Positions 20,254 to 31,757 of a stretch of DNA of 64,000 nt are shown in pieces. The translations under genes were made by a program, and so were the position numbers. The notes under the pieces are model-generated. The model did no database searches and was not told the origin of the DNA. It worked only from the letters and a program-made list of their open reading frames with translations. Source of the stretch: Syncephalastrum monosporum B8922 (Eukaryota > Mucoromycota > Mucoromycetes > Mucorales > Syncephalastraceae); the NCBI GenBank assembly GCA_000697355.1, contig JNEN01001241.1, positions 1 to 64,000 on the forward strand, given 5' to 3'. Within the stretch, counting starts at the first letter, position 1; each line of letters starts with the position of its first letter.

Positions 20254-21505
20254 TTAGGGTGACGGCGGTGATGGAGGTGGCGGCAGATAGAGACCATGCT
20301 CGCGGATATAGTCGATCACAGGGTTGGGGAGGAGGTACTTGATAGACATGCCGCGCTTGACAAACAGTCTGCCATACATTCAGCATCATTCATTAGTCAG
20401 CACATGCTACATGAGTCATCTGCATCATCCTACCGAATCTTGGTCGAGCTAATGTCATTGTGGATAAGCTGCTTGATGACCGTAACGTTCATCTAGTCGC
20501 TACTGTTAGAACGCGTCCGAACCGTCCACCATGAGGAGCTTACCCTGTGTTGATAGAGGATGTCATGGGAGAGCAAGAAGCCGTAGACGTCTGTGCCTGT
20601 TCGTTCAATGATGACGCTGCCATAATGACCTACAATATGATGCAGCTTTTTTTCTTTTGCATGAGCAAACCTGAGTCATAGGCAACTTGGAGGTGTCACT
20701 TACATCCTTGGGGGCCCAGACGCCTGGATGGCCAAAGGAAGCGATAAGATCACCGCCAGCCAGCAGCATGATCTTAATCTTGCGCGTTTCCCCTGAATAG
20801 GCAAGCACCTTGCGTAAGCACCTTTTGCCCCGACCCGTCTCTTGGATAACGACTTACCACTCTGTGTTTTGATGCCCCCACCTTGTATGTTCAGCTCGTT
20901 ATCGAAATGGTCTAGCACGATCGCTGTCCGCTGGTACGTGACCTGGCGTGATTCCCAAGAGTCGACCATTAGCCAATCAGAGGTAGAGTCGACGGCCAGC
21001 TCGCACATCTTAACGCGGTGTCTGGCTTTGGCGAGGCCTTCTTTGTTGTACGCGTCCGAGACAGGCGAGTAGTAGCCTGCCAGCAGTTCATATTCATTGC
21101 GTTCCTTGAAATGGTCTTGAGCCATTTCTATTGGGGAATTGTTTTTGTTATCAGATCAGATCTAAGCTTTTTTCTTCCACCATGGATATAATATTACCGA
21201 ACATGCGCAGGTGCAGATACGTGATGGGCGAGAAGGACCCGCAGGCCACGAGCACAAGGGGCGTCTTCTTTTCGTCTGTGTGGTAGTGTTATTTTAATAG
21301 GCGACCCATAGAGCATGAACAAAGGCAAGGCATGCCCAATGCATAGGAATGACGGACTATAGCAAAGGGGACAGTGCGACGGGGGAGGACATTCACCTTT
21401 CATAATGTCGGGTAAGAAGTGACGAGGGAAGGTATAAGGCTCGTCGAAGCCTGTCTCAGGGGCCCGATCGGCGAGATCGGACGCAGGCTCCCGAGAAGTT
21501 GTCAT
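20254..21505 (-). CDS. Nicotinamide/nicotinate mononucleotide adenylyltransferase
   Basis: Seven exons on the minus strand: 21505-21397, 21275-21198, 21127-20858, 20792-20704, 20645-20544, 20492-20434, 20368-20254; 273 aa. The nucleotidyltransferase motif is ACGSFSPITYLHLRMF. Conserved segments include YYSPVSDAYNKEGL, VDSWESRQ, LLAGGDLI, FGHPGVWAPKDL, GHYGSVIIERTG, HNDISSTKIR and YLLPNPVIDYI. The enzyme makes NAD+ or its deamido form from the mononucleotide and ATP in NAD synthesis. The exon 5 acceptor is AAAAAAAG with no polypyrimidine tract, yet it is required to restore DLHHIVGHYGS. It shares a ~190-bp divergent promoter region with the TEN1-like gene. Confidence 0.9.
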
Positions 21506-21695
21506 TAGATAATAGGGAAGAAAAAGTGGGGAAGAAGAGAAGAAGAGAAGGTCCGCGCTTGTTTTCCCAATAGATCGGGCTTGTCGCATCTTTTTGCTTT
21601 GATGTGCGTCTGGTTGTAAGACCCGATTGTGCTGAGCTCAAATTCGGCATCTGGTCCCTCGCTCCCTTGTCTTTCTTGTATCTACTGTAGCCGGA
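21506..21695. promoter_or_regulatory. Divergent promoter between NMNAT and TEN1 genes
   Basis: 190 bp between two start codons on opposite strands. It contains purine/pyrimidine tracts but no clear TATA box, as often seen for housekeeping divergent pairs. Confidence 0.45.
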
Positions 21696-22178
21696 ATGAC
21701 AAACGTGCCGTCAGGCCGCATTGCCTTCTTGAACGAGATTGCTGACGATCCCGTTGCGCACGTCGGCCAGTCGCTTCGCGTCTTTGGCAAGTAAGTGACT
21801 CATAAGAAGTAATAGGAACTGCCCTGATACGTCTCCATCCAGGTTAGCTGCCATTGACGTAGCAACACAGACGTTTCTACTAAAAAGAGGTGACGCGTTT
21901 CTTGCCGTGAGCTATGCTCTTTTAGCCGATCAAGCTCTCGTGCAAGGAACTACTATGGAATGCATTGGAGAAGTAGAAGAGGAGCAGGTAGATTCCAATC
22001 TGATTTTTTGTGTCCCCTTGCCAATTAAGACGTATTTCCATTTACATGACAACAGACGAAACCCAATGGCATTCTCTTGAGAGCACGCGTAGCACGCAAC
22101 ATTGACACAGTGTCAATTGAAGCCTATTCACAAGCAGCACGCCTGAAACAACAGCACTGTCTCGAACTGGACCTATGA
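21696..22178 (+). CDS. TEN1-like CST telomere-capping subunit
   Basis: Exons 21696-21790, 21843-21987 and 22056-22178 give 120 aa, the usual TEN1 size. A single OB fold is suggested by VPSGRIAFLNEIADD, GQSLRVFGKLAAIDV, TFLLKRGD and the late GTTMECIGEVEEEQ. Vertebrate TEN1 has the comparable RTFGRL and VLGEL segments and a similar C-terminal helix. TEN1 joins STN1 and CTC1/Cdc13 in the CST complex that protects telomeres and aids fill-in synthesis (family knowledge). The assignment rests on recalled similarity of a short, fast-evolving protein. No frame of this small spliced gene is long enough to be obvious unspliced. Confidence 0.7.
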
Positions 22179-22575
22179 ATCCACCCTCTTGGATAGACTT
22201 TTAGAATTGGCTCACCTATCGCTGTATATACCAAACAAATAAACGATTGTACATACATAGTTTGATAAGGGATCATGGCCCGTGTCTTGATGCAAGATAC
22301 GATAAGCAAAGGGTTGGGGGGGGGGTAAAAAGACAAAAAAGAAAGGAAGAAGCAAAGGAAAAAGGAAAAGAAAAACGTAATAATACAGTGCAGCAAAGTC
22401 GGATTTACGGTGGTGGCGGGTCTGAGGCAAAGTATTAGGCGAGGGGTGCGGAGCGTTCGGGAGGGAACGACAGCGAAACTCACGTATACCTTACTACGTT
22501 TTACCTTTTTCTTCTCTCTCTTTTTAATCCATAAAAAGGGCCGTCTACCTCGGTTTAGAAAGATCTATAGTTGCA

Positions 22576-23393
22576 ATGGCTCAAAGTAAGTTGACTGTGA
22601 ACCTTCCTTCGTCCCCATTAGTACACTAGCCTAGCCTTTTCCCTGTTCCATGGCCTCCCCCATTTGGGAGATTGCAAACAGGCAGACTGACTCACCTGCA
22701 CAATTGTGTCTGTAGTACCTCGGAACTTCCGTCTCTTGGAAGAGCTTGAAAAGGGCGAGAAGGGCATTGGCGATGGCACCTGCAGTTATGGTTTGGCCAA
22801 CGACGATTTGCTCATGCATGACTGGCATGCCACTATTCTCGGTCCCCCTCACGTAAGCTACCGCAATGCTTGATTCTGGAATGCCATCTTGTATTGACAA
22901 CTGACGCGTATTCTCTTTTTTTTTTTTTTTTCTTTTTCTTGTTTTTCTACCTATATCTATCTATATATCTGTATTATCTAGTCTGTTCACGAGAACCGCA
23001 TTTACAGCCTCAAAGTCTACTGCGGCGAAAAGTATCCGGATGAACCGCCTGTCGTGCACTTTGCCTCGCGTATCAACATCCCCTCCGTCAACCCTCAAAC
23101 CGGCATGGTAAAGTGAAAGCCGTCTTCGTATTATTCCTATAATTCTATATATGTATTCATCCTATGTTATTATGCTCTGTAGGTTGAACCCAGCCGCTTG
23201 CCTTGCCTGGCTCAATGGAAGCGCAATTACTCCCTGGAGACCGTTTTGACGGAATTGAGACGGTAATGCATGACATAGATAGCGTGGTACATATGATAGA
23301 TAGCATGGATGACTCATATATTTCCTTGTCTATAGGGAGATGTCTACTCTCGGTAGAAAGCTGCCCCAGCCTGCTGAAGGTACCATGTTCTAG
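22576..23393 (+). CDS. MMS2: Mms2/UEV-type ubiquitin E2 variant
   Basis: Exons 22576-22585, 22716-22852, 22982-23107, 23183-23262 and 23336-23393 give 136 aa. Motifs in order: [59 protein letters not shown] and the [19 protein letters not shown] helix. As in UEV proteins there is no catalytic Cys after the HPN-equivalent region. Mms2 pairs with Ubc13 to build Lys63-linked ubiquitin chains in post-replication repair. The first coding exon is only ten bases, typical of this family. The gene converges with the CCDC90-like gene. Confidence 0.9.
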
Positions 23394-23712
23394 ACTTGAT
23401 ATTCTACTTCCTCTCCCTCTCTTTCTTCTCGCTCTCTTCTTTTTCTCTCTGTGTTGTGCGCTTGCAACTTGATATCTCTCTGTTTTCCTCTATCTCTCTT
23501 TCGTTCATCGAATGCATTCCTTCTTCCTTTCATCCTGTTCTCATCTCGTGTCTCTTTCGTTTGCTCTTGTCGGGAACCATGCCGAGTTCCCTGCACATGG
23601 ATAAGGGTGATCCATGGATAGCTTCGCCTAGAACATCCTTTGTTTCTAATCCTCTCTATTTGACTTTGCATATATATATGATATGGATCATACGAAGGAA
23701 GAAGAAAAAGGT

Positions 23713-24572
23713 TTAACTGAAGAAGTGTATGTAGGCTAAGACAGGAGAAAAAAAAAAGGAAAAGAGAGAGAGGGGGGAATTAGACCTGATACTTGCCCAA
23801 GATTAGGATTTAAGAATTGCAACTTACCCAAGACGAGGGTACCTGCCCCTGTGATGGTGCCGATCATATACTGAAGAATCTGCAGCTTGATACCTTCCAT
23901 CTGTCGCTTCAAGGCCAAGATCTCGTTCTCGATCTTGGAGTCTGTCTTTCGTAAACGGTCATGCTGCTCGATCGTTTCGTCTCGGATGCGTCCCTTCTCC
24001 AAATTCAGATCGAGCCGCACGCCCGCCGAACTGCGTACGATCTCTTCATGAAGTGACTTGCGCAGTTTTTCGATCTCGGACTTGAGCCGTTCGTTTGCAG
24101 ACTTGACGTCTTCCACGTCGCGTCGTTCCATCTGCTGGATATCGGATTTCAGCCGATTGAAGTCGTCCTTGTACTGGTTAATCGTCTATGGGGTTTTATT
24201 CCTAGTGATAAGTCTACATTGCAATGATCTGTGACGCTTTCGTAAGCTGTACCTGTTCCTGGTCCGCCTTGCTCACGAGATCACTCGTGACGTTGGATGT
24301 ACTATTCACTTATAAGTAAGGAACATGCAATAACCCCTTGCTTGCGAATGGTGTATGTGTGTGGTGTTGTACCTTTCGTCGACGACATCGTCCAGGGCAT
24401 TGATGACCGCTTTGGCTTGACCGGCCGAAAAGCCCTCTTTCTCGAGTAGCTGTGCAAAGCGGTCTGCGTCAAAGTAAGGAGTCAGGTTCTGTATCCGATT
24501 GACAGGGCCATGACTGTTGGATCGCAGTGTCCGCGTGGCTAACCAAACATTACGTTGCGGCGCTATGCACAT
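23713..24572 (-). CDS. CCDC90/Fmp32-type mitochondrial coiled-coil protein
   Basis: Exons 24572-24373, 24301-24253, 24185-23828 and 23735-23713 give 209 aa. The basic N-terminus is a plausible mitochondrial presequence. The family head motif is YFDADRFAQLLEKEGFSAGQ followed by AKAVINALDDVVDE. A long coiled coil (~75-180) follows, then a C-terminal membrane helix IGTITGAGTLVL. Members include Fmp32 and human MCUR1/CCDC90B in the inner mitochondrial membrane (family knowledge). The last exon encodes only eight codons; its acceptor was chosen because it completes a family-like tail, and it is the least certain splice. Confidence 0.8.
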
Positions 24573-27500
24573 TTAAGTATTTATGGAAACAGTAGGGCGA
24601 TTAGTCATAGACTGTCTGAAGGAATGCAGCCGTCCATTGTACCTTTCACTTGCTTCCGCGCTACATTCAACAGAAGGCCAACCATCAAAAGAGTGCGAAC
24701 TCAGAGATCTCACTTTGCCTCACCAAGTTTTAAATAACTTGATTCTGCCGACTTTTTGACTCTCAGCCAAGATATACTCAGCATAGACTTTGCTATGCTG
24801 TTAATCCTGCATTACACCTGTCCTTAACGTTTCAATATTCTGCAAGAAAGAACGCAAATAGGAGGAAGTGGTCCTGCGAGATCATATATCTCTTTACACA
24901 GATTCTGCACGTCTCCTTCACTAAGTCGACCGAAGAGCTGTTGCTGTCGTTGCTTTACTTCCACATAAAAGCCATCGTTCTGACAGAGCAAAAGGGTTAA
25001 ACTGGTGAGCAGCAGTGCGCGCAGCCTGCACGAAGGAATTATCAGAAAAAACAACGAGCCACAAAAGGTAGAACAAAGTTCGTCGAACATAGTGAGTCCT
25101 TTTCCAGGCTGATAAGTAGACCATAAATGTTTTGGATAGCTGCTACAGGGCAACTATCTGATGTCATAGGCCATAACGCAAAGTGATATAAAGTGAGAAG
25201 ATAATAAGTAGTATTACCTCAAAAAAACGAGATGTGATTTATAGGGCGAGATATTGAGCACATGGCGATAGTATACATTTACAAGAAGCAGATATGCACT
25301 AATTGCCACATGTCCCACTCCCAGTGGTTGGACGGGGAGGTCTGAGCAGACGGATGGAGATATGAGGAAGGCTGGACAGGGTGGGGTGGTCGAGGAAGGG
25401 AGAGCCGTACGAAGAAGCAAAATCAGGGTGGGGAGCAATAGAAGGCGTGGCGGAGGTGGAAGACACCGTCGTCATGGTAAACGAAGGCGGGAGCGAGTGC
25501 ACATATGCGTTGTTAGATGGGCATCGAACCCATCTACTTTCCCAGGCAAAATGGCGTGTCAAGATCCAGTGGAATATCTGGAGGAGGTAGAAAGTAATTG
25601 TTCGGTTGGCGTGCCACAGCCGATTCGACGTAGGGTCGGATATCGGGCGTGATGCCACCAACGACACCGCAGTTGGTTATGCGCTCAAATATATGGTTTG
25701 ACTTTGGGTATTGCATGTCCTTGTGCACGGTCGGCACCGTTGCAACTGTCTGTGACGACGCGGATGCCTCGACCAACGGATGCGGGTGCAAGTGCGGTAC
25801 GGATGGTGGTGGTGGTTATAATGATGAAGCTGACGTTGCGGGAGCCAATATTGCTCTAATCGACTGGGCCTTGCCTGACCTTTCCGGTCACTAAAGGCAC
25901 TTATGTAGCGCGATAGTAAGGCCTGTATGTTTCTGTGTGCATCTGGGCTCCATGTGCTATTGACCTACCAACATACCCAGGGTTTGGACGAAAGAGTGGT
26001 GATAGAAACCTGCTAAAATTACCGTCAGCAGCATAAGCTAATCGTCTTTGGCTAGTCACCCGAACCTTTATTTTGGTATAGTCACTGTAAGACTAACTGC
26101 GTATTCGCAAATATATACTGCTCAGGGAAGTGTATTTCGTCCAAATGGTGATTATTAAAGGCATACTTCATGTATGCAGATACTGCATACTATTTCTGCT
26201 TGTATAGGATGATATGCACTAAGACTTGGACATAGTCCCATAGCATCAGCGGCGACCACCTGCTATGTTTATGTTTGATAAATTGTTTGGCCCCATGACT
26301 TGAGCTGACCCATGATGAGTTATGAGACCAGACGAGGTCTCAATGGAGATGGCTCTCCCTGCGTGACAAGAAGATTTAATATTACTTCCCAGCTCATATG
26401 AGCAATAGGTAAACTACGCCAGATCATGGGCTCTAAATGAAATAAAACCTATGGGCTCGAACCCGTGCCAGTGTGTCATTTTCCTGAGCCGAGTCTGGCA
26501 CGTAATTCTGTTAACCCTGCTTCTCCTTTGCTGTGCATGAAAAAGAAGGAAACAGCGACCTCGTTTGTATCATGCTGACCCAGATGTGCTTCATTGTTTC
26601 ATATTCTTCGTTCGCTCACATCTCATAGTTTTACAAGAATTAGAGAAAGGACACATACGAAAATCAATTAAAACCGGAGAACGGAAGAACGTGAAGGTAA
26701 AATCTTTCGCTGGCAAACTTACTTTCTAAAAAATTGGGTGATTTAACAATGAGGCTGGCACGTTTGCCTTTACCGCACATGCACATTACCTATTTGACAT
26801 GGTGAATCAATGTTGCCTTACGATTTGGCCTGGGAAGGGAGCCCCAGATGATAGCTGCATACATGTGTACATCTGCTGCGCGAACAGTGCCAGACCAGAC
26901 ACCATGGAAGAGAATATATGACACGCCACTTTATGCAAGCTTCTCAATCTTTGTCTCATCCAACAAAGACATGGTGAGAACGTTGAAAGAAGAGAAGATT
27001 CTTAAAGAGAATGCTCTCTGGCCAAGCATCGGTGCTTAGCATTGGCATACCCTTGACTGGCCTATAATTCGGTCTGCATGGTCGGAAAGCCAAATTGAAG
27101 CGATGCGATACTGAGGAAGGGGAATCATCATGTGATATTTCCTCTTCCCGTTGTCGCATGACCTATAATTATTAACCCACTCAAAACGCGATAATTAGGC
27201 TGCGAAGATGAAGTAAGAGAACCAGCGTTTGTGTTGTATCGGGTGATAAAAGCAGTAGCGAATAAGCGAGGCTCTCACGCCCCCCGGCCGCCGTAATTGT
27301 AAAGTATTTTTTATTTTTGGGGCAGAGAAGCGATGAACACAAAACAAGAAAAAAATGTAACCTTGTCCTGCCTCGAGGTTGCTCATGTCGATCCCTCCTT
27401 TACATGCACATCTACAATGACATGATGCTTGCATATCCAGACCGCTCTTCGGCTCACAGGACAAATAAGAATAATAAAAGCTGGTAAAATGGGAAATCCG

Positions 27501-29083
27501 TTCATAGCGCCATCAGCATTTGCAACATCGTTAGCATCGTTGGGCTGATGCTCAAGTAAATAGTGGCGTACATGAATGTATACTGTATCAACGTGGCGTG
27601 CATGATGGCAGACCCAGTCATCATCCTAAAACGCGCTGTCTCGCTGTCTCTCTCTTTTTTTTGATTTCCAAATAGGGTATATTTCGTCTGCAGCATGCAG
27701 CTTGATGTGGCCACATCTTCTTCATTCCACCCCCCCCAACCAGTTCTATACGCGCGCGACCAGAAATGAGAAGGATCGTCTATCATGGTTATCCAATGAT
27801 GTGTGGAGCATGCTTCTCGAACGACCGTGCGTGTGCACGCCCTTGCAGCAGCGTGTTAAGTAAGGTGTTCTATTGTCGTATATAAGGAAAGCGCGTGGAA
27901 GAATGGTGTGACATGAGCTGACTGGCTTAGAGCTCGGACTGAGACCAAAAGACAGTGATGAACGCACCCCGAATTCGTCCCTTCCTTAATTTTGTGTGCG
28001 TGAGCTTGACATTTCATCCGTGGCAGCACATGACTCAAGGAGCATAGCTTGAGAGTTGGGGGAGCTCAGTTTTCGAGTCTGGCTGAATCAGATTTGCTTC
28101 TTTACGATATCTTGTGGGTTTACCAGATACTTTATGTATTTGTTTGTTGTGAGATACAACACAACACATATCCGGAGTAGAAAATGTAACTGAGTCTAGT
28201 GGTGGCAAATAGGAGGACAATAGGATATGTCCACAAGTGCCATTCTCTCGGGTTTCCTGCGTGACGACGCAAGAAAATGATAGAGATCATGGGCGATCTC
28301 ATCAGCGTTGTTTTTTTTTCTAGCCTAAGATGGAGGCCTCCATAGGAGAATCAGAGAGAAGTGCCTCTGCGAAGCCTCAACTTTAATGTTAGGTGCTCTG
28401 CGCATGCTTCTATCTCCAGCGAAGGTGAGTCCCATCTGCACAAGAGAGACAGTACAGCTGGTCTGGTTGAACCCCCAATGTCAAATAATAACTCCAGAAG
28501 TATCCTGTATCCCGTGGCTATAACAAGGTTAGGCCAGTGCGACCTTGCATCTCTTTTCCTGAGACGAAGAGGATTTCCAGAAATCAACACTCTCTATCGG
28601 CTTCCATTCAGAATCTTTTTGAAAGGGGTAAAAAGAAAAAAAGACGCGTTTGAAGAGTAAAAGAGTGATTTCCATCATTGCATCCCTGGGTTGTTTCCAA
28701 GGCAAATGGTGTGGAAACAAAGTTCAGAATTTTATGGCTGGTCCTGAAAAAAAAGAATAATAAGGTCATGTTACTCGCATGAGCGTAGCACTTGTTTGTT
28801 TGGTTTAACCGTAAAAAAGCCATGCGGTGCCACCATCGTCATCAGACAATGAAGCACGCCCACGCTACTGTATTTCGGAAGTGTCGGTGGATGAAGCCCG
28901 GAGAGCACGACGCTGGCAATGTGGGAGACACAAGCCATGCTCTCTCCAGCTCTTCATTACTTCCTTTTCCGACTCAGCGCCTTATATAAGAGAGCATTAA
29001 GCTCTTTGAAATTTTTTTTTTGCCCAGCATATCACTACCCTACTCTGCTTTTTTTACCATCTCACCTTCTCGTTTAGTATATC
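24573..29083. other. Long gene-poor interval
   Basis: No confident gene in 4.5 kb. Minus-strand frames at 24824-25153 (QNDGFYVEVKQRQQQLFGRL) and 25214-25791 (proline-rich, several overlapping frames) might be parts of an undetected spliced gene, but no consistent model emerged. A plus-strand frame at 25649-25894 is Gly/Asp-rich near its end. From 26 to 28.9 kb I see only short frames on both strands (e.g. 28351-28660) and AT-rich DNA. Confidence 0.45.
28982..28990 (+). promoter_or_regulatory. TATA box before the 29.1 kb gene
   Basis: TATATAAG about 95 nt upstream of the ATG at 29084, followed by a pyrimidine-rich leader. Confidence 0.45.
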
Positions 29084-29872
29084 ATGATGGACGTGGATTT
29101 TCTCTCGAGCGACATACATTTCCCCTCAGACTCGAACGAACCTAAGCTGGCCAGCACGGCCTTGCATCGCCCATGCATCGATCCCGTCGACTGGGCCTTG
29201 CACGACTACCATCATACTATTCTCGAGAAAGAGCATGTGCCTCTGCATGCCTTGACGGATCTGCGGAGACTCGTGCCTTTGCAAGAAAAACGCAGCAATG
29301 AAACCCTCGTCGGCACCCCGCCCCCCTCTCTCAAGCAACACAAGGCCTTTAAGCTCAAGACGGAAGACGTGATCTTCGTCGTTGCTTGCGACCCGACCCA
29401 GACAAAGTCTCATGAACTGATTGAACCAGGTCTTCAAAAGGACCTTCGCGCGGCTCTGCGCGGTGCGCTCGACAGGGTGAGCGCGGACCTAGAGGCCAAG
29501 GATCGTCTTCAGCCCACGAAACCAGATCCATCCCAGTCATGGTCATGGAAAGAAGAAGTGCTGCAGGCCCAGCTCTTGCGAGGCACTTCCATGATGCCTC
29601 AACCCTCCGCACAGTACTCGGAGGAAAGATCAGAACAAGACAACTCCGAAGAATACGAGGATGAAACAAGCACGGCGGTGCCGTCTGTGGCCGAACCTTG
29701 CCCATCCAGGACCAAGACGTCCCTCTTGCACAAGGTCAGACATCTCCTCTCCAAACCGTTCCACAAGCCCTCGTCTGCGCCGAACGACAACAATAACAAC
29801 AAGGGCGCATCTGCACACCCGAACAACGGCGCTGGATTCCGACGCATTCTACTCAAACGACGTCAGACCTAA
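29084..29872 (+). CDS. Hypothetical protein, 262 aa
   Basis: Single exon, ATG at 29084 (a second Met follows immediately). I recognise no domain. Residues 1-100 contain DWALHDYHHTILEKEHVPLH and FKLKTEDVIFVVACDPTQTK, which look folded. Residues ~190-215 are acidic (SEERSEQDNSEEYEDE). The C-terminus is basic with an Asn run and ends RRILLKRRQT, possibly a nuclear or membrane-binding tail. The TATA box, pyrimidine-rich leader and GC-rich coding composition support a real gene. Antisense frames over it are shadows. Confidence 0.7.
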   Translation: MMDVDFLSSDIHFPSDSNEPKLASTALHRPCIDPVDWALHDYHHTILEKEHVPLHALTDLRRLVPLQEKRSNETLVGTPPPSLKQHKAFKLKTEDVIFVVACDPTQTKSHELIEPGLQKDLRAALRGALDRVSADLEAKDRLQPTKPDPSQSWSWKEEVLQAQLLRGTSMMPQPSAQYSEERSEQDNSEEYEDETSTAVPSVAEPCPSRTKTSLLHKVRHLLSKPFHKPSSAPNDNNNNKGASAHPNNGAGFRRILLKRRQT

Positions 29873-30754
29873 ACTGTCCCCACTTCCCTTTTTTTTTTTT
29901 CACACACAACGAGGGACACCATCCAGACACCCCAGCCAGCCAGCCAGCAAGCAAGCAAGATGCATCTCAAGTTTTTTCTTGCTGTATACCAAAATGCACA
30001 TTATTGATACCAGCATCCCCTTCTATCTCATTTTGATCATACCCTTCCGACCATCCATCCATCCATTTGATCTACTGTATCAGTCATTCCTGGTGGGCTA
30101 CAGCTGGTCTCTTCCCCCCATCTTCATTTCTCTCTTTCGCTCTCACTCACAATCTCTCTTTACATTTTTAATCTATTTCACGCGCTTCCTAATATGTGTC
30201 ATATGCTCACACATTCTTCTGTTTGATTTTTAACTACTGTATCCACACATACATTTATACACACAACACTGCATACATGCAAGCATCATATGAAGAACAC
30301 ATCCTCCTCTCAAAACTGTACACAAAATAAAACGCATCTTACTGTTAAGAAAGAGAAATTTGCCTTTTCGCATGATGCGCGCATTCATCATGGATAGTCT
30401 CTGCATATAAACATAGGCCTTATTTTGTCTAAAAGTCGCGCCTGCTGTGTTTATGCATTTTCCACAGAAAAAAAAACCTCAATTGAAGGCGTGCGCCGGA
30501 AGGACTTATGCGGGGTCAAAAAAGAAACCGAATACCCTATACCACATGGGAATGGTAACCAAGGAGATTCAGGTGACGAAATGAAAGGGGTTCAAGGGGG
30601 CAAAACTTAAATGAAGACCATATCAGAGATCTTGATATTTTTATATGTCAAGGAACGACATACCAACCATACGCCCTTTTGGCTTCTTAAAAAATGGATG
30701 AAAAAGGTACCGAAACGTTATCCGCCGTGAGGCAAAGCACCGCGAGGCGCCTCT

Positions 30755-30791
<37 letters not shown>

Positions 30792-31757
30792 GGAGGCGCC
30801 TGAGCTGATAAAATTAGAAGCATCGCCGCTTGGCCCGGTCACATTATGCATATCTTTATCATGAATCTAAGAAACAAAAGCGTTTTGGCTTTCGATGCGC
30901 TTGATCCCATCGTCTATTATCATCATGAGGTTCTTGTCGCACTATCTACGGCTTTTAAATACGTATTTATGTATGAAGCCATGTTAGTTTTGACTGAATC
31001 AGCCTTGGCCAAAGAGGACATTCGGTGAAGTCCGTGGGGAGGGGTCCAGGGGTTGCTTTTCTATGACCGTTTTCGGCCATAAACTCACATAGACAGAAGT
31101 AAGGGTGCGTTCCATACTGCAGTCCATTATCAGGATGTTTTCCAATCGCCCACACGCGGTCGCAGAGGAGAAACGGCGAAAGAGGGATTTGCATGAAAAA
31201 GAAAGAAGACACGAGCAAAAAATTCACGTTCGTCGTGTAATACTACAACATACTAGTGTTTGAAATAACCCTACCCATATACACGCAATTACACGTACGC
31301 ACAGGTAATGTGAATCTCCCAATTTTATTCATCATTTTTGCTAGACTAATACGCGGTGGCTGCCACATGATGACGAGCGCGGAGCGAAAGGCGAAAGAAT
31401 AGGGTATGCATAAAAAGGGAATTAAGAACGGAGTCGACAACCCCAGTCGGTCAGATCGGCTCTTTGGTCCGCGGAAAGACAAGAGACGATAGGCCAAGGG
31501 CAAAGAGCGAGAGAGGAATGAGATGAAAATAAACCGGAACGACAATCCAGTCGCACGGAGGGGCGGGGAAGGGGGGGAGAGGGGTAAATTACGTATACGA
31601 ATATTATAAACACAAGCACAATGGTGAATATTAAACTGCAGCAGGTGAGCGGCAGCCGCGTTGAGAAGGATAGTAAAAAAAAGGGTGCTGGGTTGAGACA
31701 ATAGAGAGAGAGAGAGGAAAATATGTACGCTATAAACAATGAAAGAAAAGAGATCTT
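29873..31757. other. Intergenic with microsatellites and a T/A hairpin
   Basis: CCAG/CAAG (29930-29960) and CATC (30050-30065) repeats occur near the 3' side of the upstream gene. The T21-A17 hairpin at 30745-30801 is listed separately. Short frames such as 30846-31028 have no recognisable features. 31400-31750 is the 3' flank of the KRE6-like stub gene. Confidence 0.5.
30745..30801. repeat. Inverted repeat with T21-A17 core
   Basis: AGGCGCCTC, then 21 T, 17 A, then GGAGGCGCCT. The GC-rich ends are inverted repeats, so the 57-bp element can fold as a near-perfect hairpin or act as a bidirectional terminator-like element. It lies between genes. Confidence 0.85.

Noticed and set aside
23396..23716. 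106-codon plus-strand frame after the Mms2-like gene
   Set aside because: A pyrimidine-rich stretch of the 3' UTR that translates to Ser/Leu/Phe low complexity.
25505..25545. tRNA-like T arm (ATGGG TTCGATG CCCAT on the minus strand)
   Set aside because: The T arm is good, but no matching acceptor 5' strand, D arm or anticodon stem lies at the right distance; probably chance or a relic.
26445..26505. Second GGTTCGAGCC-type tRNA-like motif on the minus strand
   Set aside because: No cloverleaf could be formed around it.
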